The notes beneath the pieces are model-generated. The model worked only from the letters and a program-made list of their open reading frames with translations, did not search any database and was not told where the DNA came from. The translations under genes were made by a program, and so were the position numbers. From JBFWNG01 sp050251195 (GTDB lineage: Bacteria > Bdellovibrionota_B > Oligoflexia > Oligoflexales > Oligoflexaceae), in contig JBFWNG010000001.1 in assembly GCA_050251195.1 (NCBI GenBank), forward strand, positions 620,001 to 684,000: 64,000 bases of DNA, given 5' to 3'. The first letter of the stretch is position 1. Each line of letters begins with the position of its first letter. Shown one piece after another: positions 36,419-43,733 of this stretch.

Positions 36419-36973
36419 TTACAGTCTCACCCCGGCGGAAAGAGTGATGACTTGTCGTCGAGCGGTTACGAGATAAAAGGTCGCGCGGCCCGCAGGAAAA
36501 ATGTGAGACTGCCAAGAAAGTCCCGCCGTAATCTTGCTTTTAGGGTTCGTTTCCATTCGAACTAGGGCCGATGCTCCTATGTTGTAACTGGTGGCGTTGT
36601 CCTCGGGATTGTCGGCAAATTTTGTGCTGTCCACGAGACCAGCGACGCCTATCCCGGCAGAAAGATACTTTGAGTTGAAGAGACTTGTTTTCTTGTAACC
36701 AGCAATCAATAACGAGCGTTGTTCAACCTTTGCGAAATCCTGGCCATAAACCGCTGCGGAACCTTCCCAGTCTCCCGCACCTTCCACAAAAATGCTGGCG
36801 GCGGGCCGCGAGCGGCTATCCTGCTCATCGACCGCGGATAATCCCGCGCTAAGGGATACCGCAAAACTCTTGTCCGTTAACAGGTTGGTCGCAACAACGA
36901 CAACTATGAGAAAACAAAAGTTTTGAAGTTTTAGGAGGAAACCGTCATAATTGTGACTAAACGCGCCCATCAT
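36419..36973 (-). CDS. Outer-membrane beta-barrel-like protein
   Basis: 184 residues. A hydrophobic N-terminal segment (FCFLIVVVVATNLLTDKSFA) is followed by alternating amphipathic strands (VSLSAGLSAV, SIFVEGAGDWEGSAAVYG, SAGIGVAGLV, KITAGLSWQSHIF, VITLSAGVRL). It is first in the operon with the next barrel-like protein and the matrixin. AGGT five bases before ATG 36973 supports the start. Function unknown. Confidence 0.7.
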   Translation of the reverse strand: MMGAFSHNYDGFLLKLQNFCFLIVVVVATNLLTDKSFAVSLSAGLSAVDEQDSRSRPAASIFVEGAGDWEGSAAVYGQDFAKVEQRSLLIAGYKKTSLFNSKYLSAGIGVAGLVDSTKFADNPEDNATSYNIGASALVRMETNPKSKITAGLSWQSHIFPAGRATFYLVTARRQVITLSAGVRL

Positions 36974-36984
36974 GAGTACCTAAT

Positions 36985-37965
36985 ATGGCTGATAATTTCT
37001 TTTATCCCAAAAAGTTTTCACGAGACGATCTCATATCCATTTCGATCAATCTCATTCTTCCCGATTCGATCACCGACTTTGACCTCTATATATCGGTCGC
37101 CGGGCATTTTGTCCTTTATGCTCCTCCACCCTACCAGTGGGCGGGTGACGAACTAACGCGGTTAGGGACGGACGGCCACGCCGAACTTTTCTACAACAAC
37201 GTCGATGCCAAAAAGGCAAAAGCGTATCTTCAAATTTCGCGGGTCTCCAAAATCGACGAATCTCTTGAGCCTGACAAAAGAATCAATCACATCATGGACA
37301 TTTCGGCGGAAATAACCAAAGTCCTTTATGACCACGAATTCTCTTTTGCCGCTTTTAAAAAACTTCAAGAGATATCTGATTCGCTTATCAAATGCATAAG
37401 GGACGACATTTCTTGCGTCAAGGCGTTGGGCCTTTTGGAGCATCACGACCAATATACATTTTATCACAGCGGACGTGTGTGCGCCTATGGCGTGGCTCTG
37501 GCCATCAAGATGTTTAATCCGAGCAAGACCATTCTCGACGATCTTGCTCTGGGCTGCCTGCTTCACGACGTTGGGAAATCGCGAATTAGTCTCGACGTTA
37601 TCAATAAGCCCGGGAAGTTGACCGCCCAGGAATGGATGCAGATGAAAAAGCACCCCAAATGGGGCGTTGATCTTATGAGCAACGTCGATCTGAATCACGT
37701 CACCAAAGAAATTATTCTGCACCATCACGAACGTCTGGACGGCGGAGGTTATCCGGACGGTCTGGCCGGGCATGAATTGCTTGAGGAAGTGAAGATTGCT
37801 GCATTTGCCGACATCTTCGACGCTCTAACGACAAACAAGCCGCACAGCACAAGCAAAACCAAATACGAGGCATTGGATTTCATCAAGTTTACGATGCTCG
37901 ATCTCGTATCGAAGGACGTTTACAAAGCGATGGTCGAACTCCTTGCAATACAAAAAAAGCGCTAG
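36985..37965 (+). CDS. HD-GYP domain cyclic-di-GMP phosphodiesterase
   Basis: 326 residues. The N-terminal region (1-130) has a PilZ/DUF3391-like start (KKFSRDDLISISINLILP). The HD-GYP domain (about 140-326) has HSGRV, LLHDVGKS (H194, D195), the helix segment PKWGVDLM, HHHERLDGGGYPDG (His247, His248, Asp252 and the GYP triplet) and FADIFDALTT. All metal-binding and signature residues are present, so hydrolysis of c-di-GMP is expected. Its start codon is 11 nt from the divergent start of the barrel-like gene. Confidence 0.9.
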   Translation: MADNFFYPKKFSRDDLISISINLILPDSITDFDLYISVAGHFVLYAPPPYQWAGDELTRLGTDGHAELFYNNVDAKKAKAYLQISRVSKIDESLEPDKRINHIMDISAEITKVLYDHEFSFAAFKKLQEISDSLIKCIRDDISCVKALGLLEHHDQYTFYHSGRVCAYGVALAIKMFNPSKTILDDLALGCLLHDVGKSRISLDVINKPGKLTAQEWMQMKKHPKWGVDLMSNVDLNHVTKEIILHHHERLDGGGYPDGLAGHELLEEVKIAAFADIFDALTTNKPHSTSKTKYEALDFIKFTMLDLVSKDVYKAMVELLAIQKKR

Positions 37966-38018
37966 AATATCGCCGGTGTTTCTGTCAATCTAGGACGAAT
38001 AAAATCTAAGGAAGAATT

Positions 38019-38792
38019 ATGCAAATTCTTGTGATCTTGATGGCGTTAGGATCCATTTTCTCCGCCAAAGTTTTTGCCCAATCAGAAGCCGCTCCCAGTA
38101 CCTCCGCGGACGCTCTCGAACCAGAAGCAGAGGACTTGCCTGAATCGGCGGAAGAGGAATTTGAAGATTTCGGCGAAATCGATCAGGATTTTTCCAATGA
38201 TGAACTCGCGCTTTCCCACAGAGAAATCCGGGAAAAATATAAATGGGGTGTGGGATTAGGAATTGGGCACGCGGCGCCCTGGCAGGATCTGGCGGTCGCG
38301 GGCATGAGATTTTCAAAACCGACGTACGCGCATATGGTGTTTTTGGGCAAAATGGATACAAAGCCGACAGGACTGGCGGCCGTTCGAAGGTACGAACTGA
38401 CGATTCACTCGCAAAGCCTTTACTACGCGTTTCGCGGGTTCTTCTGGGACGTCGTTCCATTTTTCTTTCAGCCCAGCATTGGCGTTGTAAGTTGGAACGG
38501 CAAGCTTGCTCCGACTAACCTCCTGGAGCCCGAAACTGAGGACGAGGAGTTGAGAAATCTAAGAACAAACTACAGAGCACAGGGCATAGTGGCCGGTGTA
38601 AATATAGGCATCATGTGGACTTGGGAAAACGGTATTTACGTCGAATATAACTTGTTCAGAATTGGCAAGAGTCAAATCACCTCGAGTTCCTTGTCTAACG
38701 ATAACAAGACAGCCCAATCGATTATCGAGGACGAAATCGAGGGTCTCATCCCGTCCGGTTACGCAAACCTCGCCATTGGAAAATTGTTTTAA
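38019..38792 (+). CDS. Outer-membrane beta-barrel-like protein
   Basis: 257 residues. Signal peptide (MQILVILMALGSIFSAKVFAQ), very acidic stretch (residues 30-60), then alternating strands (WGVGLGIGHAAPWQDLAVAGMRF, FFFQPSIGVVSWNG, IVAGVNIGIMWTWENGIYVEYN) and a terminal Phe in YANLAIGKLF. AAGGAAG precedes the ATG. Its stop shares one base with the next gene's start, so the two are coupled. Function unknown. Confidence 0.72.
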   Translation: MQILVILMALGSIFSAKVFAQSEAAPSTSADALEPEAEDLPESAEEEFEDFGEIDQDFSNDELALSHREIREKYKWGVGLGIGHAAPWQDLAVAGMRFSKPTYAHMVFLGKMDTKPTGLAAVRRYELTIHSQSLYYAFRGFFWDVVPFFFQPSIGVVSWNGKLAPTNLLEPETEDEELRNLRTNYRAQGIVAGVNIGIMWTWENGIYVEYNLFRIGKSQITSSSLSNDNKTAQSIIEDEIEGLIPSGYANLAIGKLF

Positions 38793-39184
38793 TGGAGTTT
38801 CAACCTCAGCAAGAAATTCTTCCAGGATCTCTTGTCAAGGTCTTCTTCGTCCTTTACGTGCTTGCGGGAACAATCGGCATCACGCTTATTTCCGATCAAT
38901 GGGACGAGGCTCGTTTGGCGTGGTTCGCTTTCTTTGTTCTTCCGGCAACTTGCGTCAGTCTTTATATTTTTTATAATTTCAAAAAAAATATTTTTAAAAA
39001 CAAAAAAATTGCATGGGCTGTTGCCGTTTTACTTCTAGTATCTTACGGTTGGGGAAACTTGTTGTTGATCAATGCCTGCAGTGATAAAGAAGATGTTGTG
39101 GTAAGCCAAACAATAGAATCGCAAGTCTTCGACGTCGCTTACCACCGCGGCGGTCTTGGATGGTTATTTCGATACCGCTTTTAA
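38792..39184 (+). CDS. Small membrane protein, unknown
   Basis: 130 residues with three probable transmembrane helices (VKVFFVLYVLAGTIGITLI, LAWFAFFVLPATCVSLYIFY, IAWAVAVLLLVSYGWGNLLL), a Lys-rich cytoplasmic loop between the second and third (KKNIFKNKK) and a soluble C-terminus. Coupled to the preceding barrel-like gene (TAATG). No family recognised. Confidence 0.65.
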   Translation: MEFQPQQEILPGSLVKVFFVLYVLAGTIGITLISDQWDEARLAWFAFFVLPATCVSLYIFYNFKKNIFKNKKIAWAVAVLLLVSYGWGNLLLINACSDKEDVVVSQTIESQVFDVAYHRGGLGWLFRYRF

Positions 39185-39196
39185 TGGTGGGAACAC

Positions 39197-40156
39197 GTGC
39201 AAAAAAAGCTGTCTCTTAAAGACGCCATCCAACGGTCGGGTGCTTCGGGGAGCTCTACTGCTCCAGTGTCGAGGTGCGCCCTCGCCAAGGCGCTCGAGTG
39301 CTGCGGCGGCCGCGGTTACAGCTATAAGATAGAAGGCGCGTTCGTTCAGGCGCAAAAATGCGATTGCGTTAAGAATTGCAGCGAATGCTTCGGCCGGGCG
39401 AGAAAAACAGAGAACGGCTTTTCCAAACCTTGTCGTGAGCCAAACCCGTCCGTTGTTATGCAAAATATTAACACAGCCTCGATTCCCGCACGGTATTGCG
39501 AGTCACAATTAAAAAAGTTCTCGAACTTTACCGGTAGCGGCCAGAAGGTCGTCAAACAAGTTGGCCAGTGGTTCGTTCAGTATATGAAGAGTCGCAGCGG
39601 CCCAGGGATGATTATTCACGGACCGGTAGGCGTCGGAAAAACCTACTTGCTTGCGGCTCTCGCGAAAGGGTTGCTGGAGCGGGGCGTATCTGTCAAATTT
39701 GTCGATTTCTTCGACTTGTTGAGCCAGCTTAGAAATGCCTACACGCAAAATCAAGCCGACAAATCGATTTTGGAACCTCTCACCACGGTCGAAGTCTTGT
39801 TTATTGATGAGCTCGGAAAGGGACGTAACTCGGAGTGGGAGTTGTCCATCATCGATCAGCTCGTGATGGGACGCTACAATCAAAATAAAGTGATTATCGC
39901 TTCTACGAACTACGGGCTTGCGAGAAAAACCGAGGGTCAGCGCTGGCAAATGCCGCTCGACCATTTCGAAACGCCTAAAAACAATTTCCAAACAGACCAG
40001 TTTGACAGTCTCGAAGTCCGCGTCGGACAAAGGATTTTTTCGCGATTGGTTGAGATCTGCGAAATTACCGAACTCACCGGTAATGACTTCCGAAAATCCC
40101 GCCTAGCGCAAAGCGAGGGGCTCGTTGTCCATAAAGTCAACGAACTCTATGAGTAA
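39197..40156 (+). CDS. DnaC-like AAA+ ATPase
   Basis: 319 residues. The N-terminal cysteine cluster (C35, C36, C55, C57, C61, C64, C79; CCGGRGY and CDC--NCSEC) is likely to bind zinc. The AAA+ domain has Walker A GPVGVGKT (142-149), Walker B VLFIDELG (D204, E205) and sensor IIASTNYG. This is the DnaC/IstB-like group; a helicase-loader role is likely. The GTG start follows GGTGGG. The downstream gene overlaps it by 8 nt and encodes a degenerate version of the same fold. Confidence 0.82.
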   Translation: MQKKLSLKDAIQRSGASGSSTAPVSRCALAKALECCGGRGYSYKIEGAFVQAQKCDCVKNCSECFGRARKTENGFSKPCREPNPSVVMQNINTASIPARYCESQLKKFSNFTGSGQKVVKQVGQWFVQYMKSRSGPGMIIHGPVGVGKTYLLAALAKGLLERGVSVKFVDFFDLLSQLRNAYTQNQADKSILEPLTTVEVLFIDELGKGRNSEWELSIIDQLVMGRYNQNKVIIASTNYGLARKTEGQRWQMPLDHFETPKNNFQTDQFDSLEVRVGQRIFSRLVEICEITELTGNDFRKSRLAQSEGLVVHKVNELYE

Positions 40157-40910
40157 CATTCCTCGAAGACAAAACTGCGTCTTGAAGATGCTCGAAAATC
40201 CCATGCTCAGCGGAGTCTTGTTGGGCCTTGATTGGGACGACGAACAGCTCGTTAAGAAGGATAAAGATTTCTTTTTATGCTGCGGCGGCGAAGGACGATT
40301 TGAGCCTGTTTTGGGATATGCCCATTTTTGTGCGCTGACCAAGAGAGTCGTGGGCACGCAGAAGCTCCTTCAATCGGCAGCCCAAACCTGGGGGATATCG
40401 TTTGTCAAAAGCATGTTCGACATCCCTGCAAAGAAATCGTTGCGGATTTTGGATCAAGCCTCGGGAGTCATAAAAGGTTATACGCCGCAATGCACGCTGC
40501 TGCATGGAAAATCCGTTACGGACCCGCTATTGCACACGTTTGCAGCCGCCTGCCTTTGGCGACTCGGCATGAACGTGCAAGTCGTTAGTTTTCAAAAATC
40601 TCCCTCGGAAATTATGAAGGGCATCGATCCCAACGTTCAGGCCATCTTCGTCGAAAAAGTCTCAGGTCTTTGGGATCCCGCGCGCGCCGCTATTCTCGAT
40701 TTCTTTATTGGAGCGGCTTACCACAAGAATTTGTTCCTTTGGGTAGAAATGGTCAACAATCCCGAAGACACAAAAGGTGCTTCGTCGCTTTCACAAGGGT
40801 TTTCTCGAAAGATTTCCGAATTGAAGAATCGATCCATGGTAGATTTTTTGAGCCGGGAAACGTATTCTCGACTCTTGGATATTACGTCAACGCCTTTGTC
40901 ACTTTTGTAA
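40149..40910 (+). CDS. Degenerate DnaC-like paralogue (probable)
   Basis: 253 residues from ATG 40149 inside the end of the DnaC-like gene (overlap 8 nt). It follows the layout of its neighbour: LCCGGEG and HFCALTKR cysteines, then TLLHGKSVTDPLLHTFAAACLWRLGMNVQVVSF at the Walker A position but without GKT. Next comes AIFVEKVSGLWDPARAAILDFF at the Walker B position without the DE pair, then LFLWVEMVNN at the sensor strand. It is probably a non-hydrolysing partner subunit. The homology is my alignment by eye. Confidence 0.6.
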   Translation: MSNIPRRQNCVLKMLENPMLSGVLLGLDWDDEQLVKKDKDFFLCCGGEGRFEPVLGYAHFCALTKRVVGTQKLLQSAAQTWGISFVKSMFDIPAKKSLRILDQASGVIKGYTPQCTLLHGKSVTDPLLHTFAAACLWRLGMNVQVVSFQKSPSEIMKGIDPNVQAIFVEKVSGLWDPARAAILDFFIGAAYHKNLFLWVEMVNNPEDTKGASSLSQGFSRKISELKNRSMVDFLSRETYSRLLDITSTPLSLL

Positions 40911-40913
40911 ACT

Positions 40914-41345
40914 ATGAACTACCTCGTCATCAAGTCGTTACATATCGTCTCCATAATCAGCTGGATGGCTGGCGTACTCTACCTATTTCGCATCTTTGTC
41001 TACGCGACGGAGGCCGGCTACAAGGAAACCGCGGTCGCGAATCTTCTCAAAACCATGGCTTATCGGCTTTATCGCTACATCACTGTTCCCGCGATGGTTT
41101 TGTCTTGGATCTTTGGTTTGGCGATGCTCGGTATGCAGCCCGATTATCTCCACACGGGTTGGTTTGGGACCAAGTTGCTGTCCGTCATCGGCCTAACGGT
41201 CGCCACCTTTTACGGGGGGCGGATTGTGAGAAAGATCGCCCAAAAGGAGCCGTTACCGACCTCACGCGCCCTGCGCTTCCTTAATGAGGTCCCGACCTTG
41301 CTGATGGTTTTGATCGTTTTCATGGTTATCCTTAAGCCGTTCTAA
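40914..41345 (+). CDS. hemJ: HemJ protoporphyrinogen oxidase
   Basis: 143-residue membrane protein with four helices, matching the HemJ/UPF0093 family: KSLHIVSIISWMAGVLYLFRIFVY (conserved His and helix 1), WFGTKLLSVI with the conserved Lys, and the C-terminal NEVPTLLMVLIVFMVILKPF. It oxidises protoporphyrinogen IX to protoporphyrin IX in heme synthesis at the inner membrane. It begins 3 nt after the preceding gene. Confidence 0.9.
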   Translation: MNYLVIKSLHIVSIISWMAGVLYLFRIFVYATEAGYKETAVANLLKTMAYRLYRYITVPAMVLSWIFGLAMLGMQPDYLHTGWFGTKLLSVIGLTVATFYGGRIVRKIAQKEPLPTSRALRFLNEVPTLLMVLIVFMVILKPF

Positions 41346-41415
41346 CGCAACCGTTGACACCCATCCTCTTGTGAGATAGTTCTATAGCCCTGAATTTGTT
41401 ACTTTGGGGTATCTC

Positions 41416-42375
41416 ATGGATAGAAACTTTGCCTTAGAATTTGTCCGCGTTACGGAAGCGGCAGCTCTAGCCTGCGGCCGATGGGTAGGACGCGGCAATC
41501 AAGACTCCGCTGACGATGCGGCCGTCGAAGCCATGCGCAAGGCTTTTGATAAAATTGCATTTGACGGAACCATAGTGATCGGCGAAGGAGAGCGTGACGA
41601 AGCTCCGATGCTCTATATCGGCGAGAAGGTCGGCAAAGGCGGAGGACCCCGTATAGATATCGCTTGCGACCCTCTAGAAGGAACGTCCATCACCGCAAAG
41701 GGCGGTACTGAGGCGCTCGCCGTTATCGCCGCTGCAGAAGACGGTAACTTTCTCCATGCGCCGGATACCTATATGGATAAAATAGCAGTAGGTCCCCGAG
41801 CTAAGGGCGCTATCGACATCTCCAAGTCGCCGACTGAAAATCTAAAGAATGTGGCCCGTGCTCTCGACAAAGAAGTGCAGGACGTCACGGCTATTATTCT
41901 CGACAGACCTCGCCACGAGCAGCTTATCGCTGAAGTGCGCGACGCCGGCGCCCGCATTCGCCTTATCGGCGACGGCGACGTCAGTGCCGCAATCGCCACA
42001 GCTCGCGAAGACGCCGAAGTCGATATTCTCATGGGAACAGGCGGCGCGCCGGAAGGTGTCATTGCAGCCGCAGCGCTTCGTTGTTTGGGCGGCGAGATGC
42101 AAGGCGTTCTCAAATTCCGCACGGAAGACGAGAAAATACGAGCGCGCAAAATGGGAATTACCGATTTTAACCGCATTTACAACCACGACGATCTTGCCAA
42201 AGGCAACGTGATGTTTATCGCCACCGGCGTCACCAACGGTAGTTACCTCAACGGCGTCCGTTATTTCGGTCGCGGGGCTCACACCCACTCGATCGTGATG
42301 CGAAGCGAGACGGGCACGATCCGCGAGATTCGGTCCGTGCATCACTTTGATCGAAAGCCGGGATTTAGTAAATAA
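41416..42375 (+). CDS. glpX: Class II fructose-1,6-bisphosphatase
   Basis: 319 residues, family-typical length. Motifs: GEGERDEAPMLYIGEKVG, CDPLEGTSITAKGGTEAL (metal and substrate site), MDKIAVG, GDGDVSAAI and GTGGAPEGVIAAAALRCLGGEMQG. It dephosphorylates fructose-1,6-bisphosphate in gluconeogenesis. The ATG at 41416 is preceded by GGGG. TTGACA at 41354-41359 may be its promoter -35, but the -10 is weak. Confidence 0.96.
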   Translation: MDRNFALEFVRVTEAAALACGRWVGRGNQDSADDAAVEAMRKAFDKIAFDGTIVIGEGERDEAPMLYIGEKVGKGGGPRIDIACDPLEGTSITAKGGTEALAVIAAAEDGNFLHAPDTYMDKIAVGPRAKGAIDISKSPTENLKNVARALDKEVQDVTAIILDRPRHEQLIAEVRDAGARIRLIGDGDVSAAIATAREDAEVDILMGTGGAPEGVIAAAALRCLGGEMQGVLKFRTEDEKIRARKMGITDFNRIYNHDDLAKGNVMFIATGVTNGSYLNGVRYFGRGAHTHSIVMRSETGTIREIRSVHHFDRKPGFSK

Positions 42376-42383
42376 ACCCTACG

Positions 42384-42439
42384 CGCCACGTAGCCGCCAT
42401 GCCTGCGCGACACGCGTCGGGCATGGCGGCTACGTGGCG
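42384..42439. terminator. 20-bp hairpin between glpX and mreB-like gene
   Basis: Left arm 42384-42403 and right arm 42420-42439 are perfectly complementary over 20 bp (CGCCACGTAGCCGCCATGCC and its inverse) with a 16-nt loop. It sits between convergent genes, and the right arm includes the stop codon and last codons of the MreB-family gene. It is probably a bidirectional stop, though no T-run follows. Confidence 0.65.
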
Positions 42440-43437
42440 GCAATATGCCGATAATACTGAAGCATGTGGCCGCAGCCCTGAATCATCGCTTGCTGAGGCG
42501 TATCTAATGCCTTGATCTGAATACCGGTTGCCTCCTCTATGCTCTTCTGAAGTCCGACGATAGAAGCGCCGCCTCCGGTCAGCGTTATGCCCGCGTCCGA
42601 CAGATCCGCCGCTAACTCAGGGGGAAGATGTTCAATAACCCGTTTGACCATGTCAGTTATGATGCCAATGGTTCGAGCAAGGGCCCCGAATATCCGCCCA
42701 ACGGGGACAATCGCAGCGCGCGGTCGATGCTGTCTCACGTCGACTCCTCTAACTTCAACGCTGCTATTTGGGTCGACGAGTCCGCTGACGATCTCCTTGA
42801 TGCGTCGCGCCTCTTGCTTGCCGATGTCTAGGCTAAACCATTTATGTAACTCTTGAATAATGGCTTCGTCCATCGCGTCGCCACCGAAGCGCACCGACCC
42901 GCCCGAAACGACACGCTTCAGTGACACAACAACAGCTTCCGTCGCGCCACCGCCGATATCAACGATCATGTTGGCCCGAGGCTCATCGATGGGAAGTCCA
43001 ACGCCGATGGCGGCCGCAAAAGGTTCTGCGACGAGAACAACCTCCTTAGCTCCCGCGAACCGAGCGACGTGTTCGAACGAACGTCTTTCGATATCGCTAG
43101 CCCCCAAGAGCGTTCCGACAAGAAACCGTCGCTTCGGCAAACGCGTGGGAATACGATGCTTCGCCAGCAGCTCCTTAAGGAGAACACCCGTCGTGACGCT
43201 ATCGGTGATCACACCGTCGCGGATGGGGCTAACGACAAAAAGACCTTGGGGTGTCCTCTCTCGCATTCTTGCCGCCTCGGTTCCCACGGCCACCACTGGG
43301 CCTTGATTGTACGGCGTGCCCTTAAATGCAATGCATGCGGGTTCCTCAAAGGCGAGACCTTCGCCGCGGACAAAAGCTGCTATTTTTGAAGTTCCGAGAT
43401 CTATAGCAATCTCCGAACGCTCAAGGATTCTTCTCAT
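42430..43437 (-). CDS. MreB/Mbl-family actin-like protein
   Basis: 335 residues. Actin-fold motifs: IAIDLGTSKIAAF (phosphate 1), VVLVAEPFAAAIGVG, MIVDIGGGATEAVVVS (phosphate 2), GGDAMDEAII and LTGGGASIVGL (adenosine). It polymerises along the inner membrane to guide wall synthesis. Phosphate 1 differs from the usual DLGTANT, and no mreC/mreD follows, so it may be a paralogue. The ATG at 43437 is preferred over a TTG two codons upstream. Confidence 0.87.
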   Translation of the reverse strand: MRRILERSEIAIDLGTSKIAAFVRGEGLAFEEPACIAFKGTPYNQGPVVAVGTEAARMRERTPQGLFVVSPIRDGVITDSVTTGVLLKELLAKHRIPTRLPKRRFLVGTLLGASDIERRSFEHVARFAGAKEVVLVAEPFAAAIGVGLPIDEPRANMIVDIGGGATEAVVVSLKRVVSGGSVRFGGDAMDEAIIQELHKWFSLDIGKQEARRIKEIVSGLVDPNSSVEVRGVDVRQHRPRAAIVPVGRIFGALARTIGIITDMVKRVIEHLPPELAADLSDAGITLTGGGASIVGLQKSIEEATGIQIKALDTPQQAMIQGCGHMLQYYRHIAAT

Positions 43438-43531
43438 ATTCAATCCAAATTGCTAGGGTTACGGGAATAAACCTATTATAAACACGCTTCGGCAAAAAAG
43501 ATAAAACAAACTGCAGCTTTTTTTCTCGCGA

Positions 43532-43578
43532 ATGTCCCGAAATTTCACCGTTCGAGGAATGGTGAAATTTCGGGACAT
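43532..43578. repeat. Perfect 18-bp inverted repeat
   Basis: ATGTCCCGAAATTTCACC (43532-43549) and its exact inverse (43561-43578) flank an 11-nt loop, in the gap between uvrA and the MreB-family gene, both on the reverse strand. There is no T-run on the reverse-strand 3' side, so it is not a standard terminator. It may be a REP-type element. Confidence 0.7.
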
Positions 43579-43733
43579 CCCCGAAGGGCTAGGGCATGTA
43601 AATGAATCCCAAAGTCGGTAGTAAATATGCGTAAACGCTTCAGAGCGCATCCTGCATTTGCCGGACACACTCTAGGGTGCGGTGATGGCTTGGACTGGCG
43701 TGAGGGTCTTGCACGCATTCCGCCGTTTGCCGA

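Noticed and set aside
37162..37773. 203-residue reverse-strand frame
   Set aside because: It is antisense to the HD-GYP gene, whose catalytic residues are all present.
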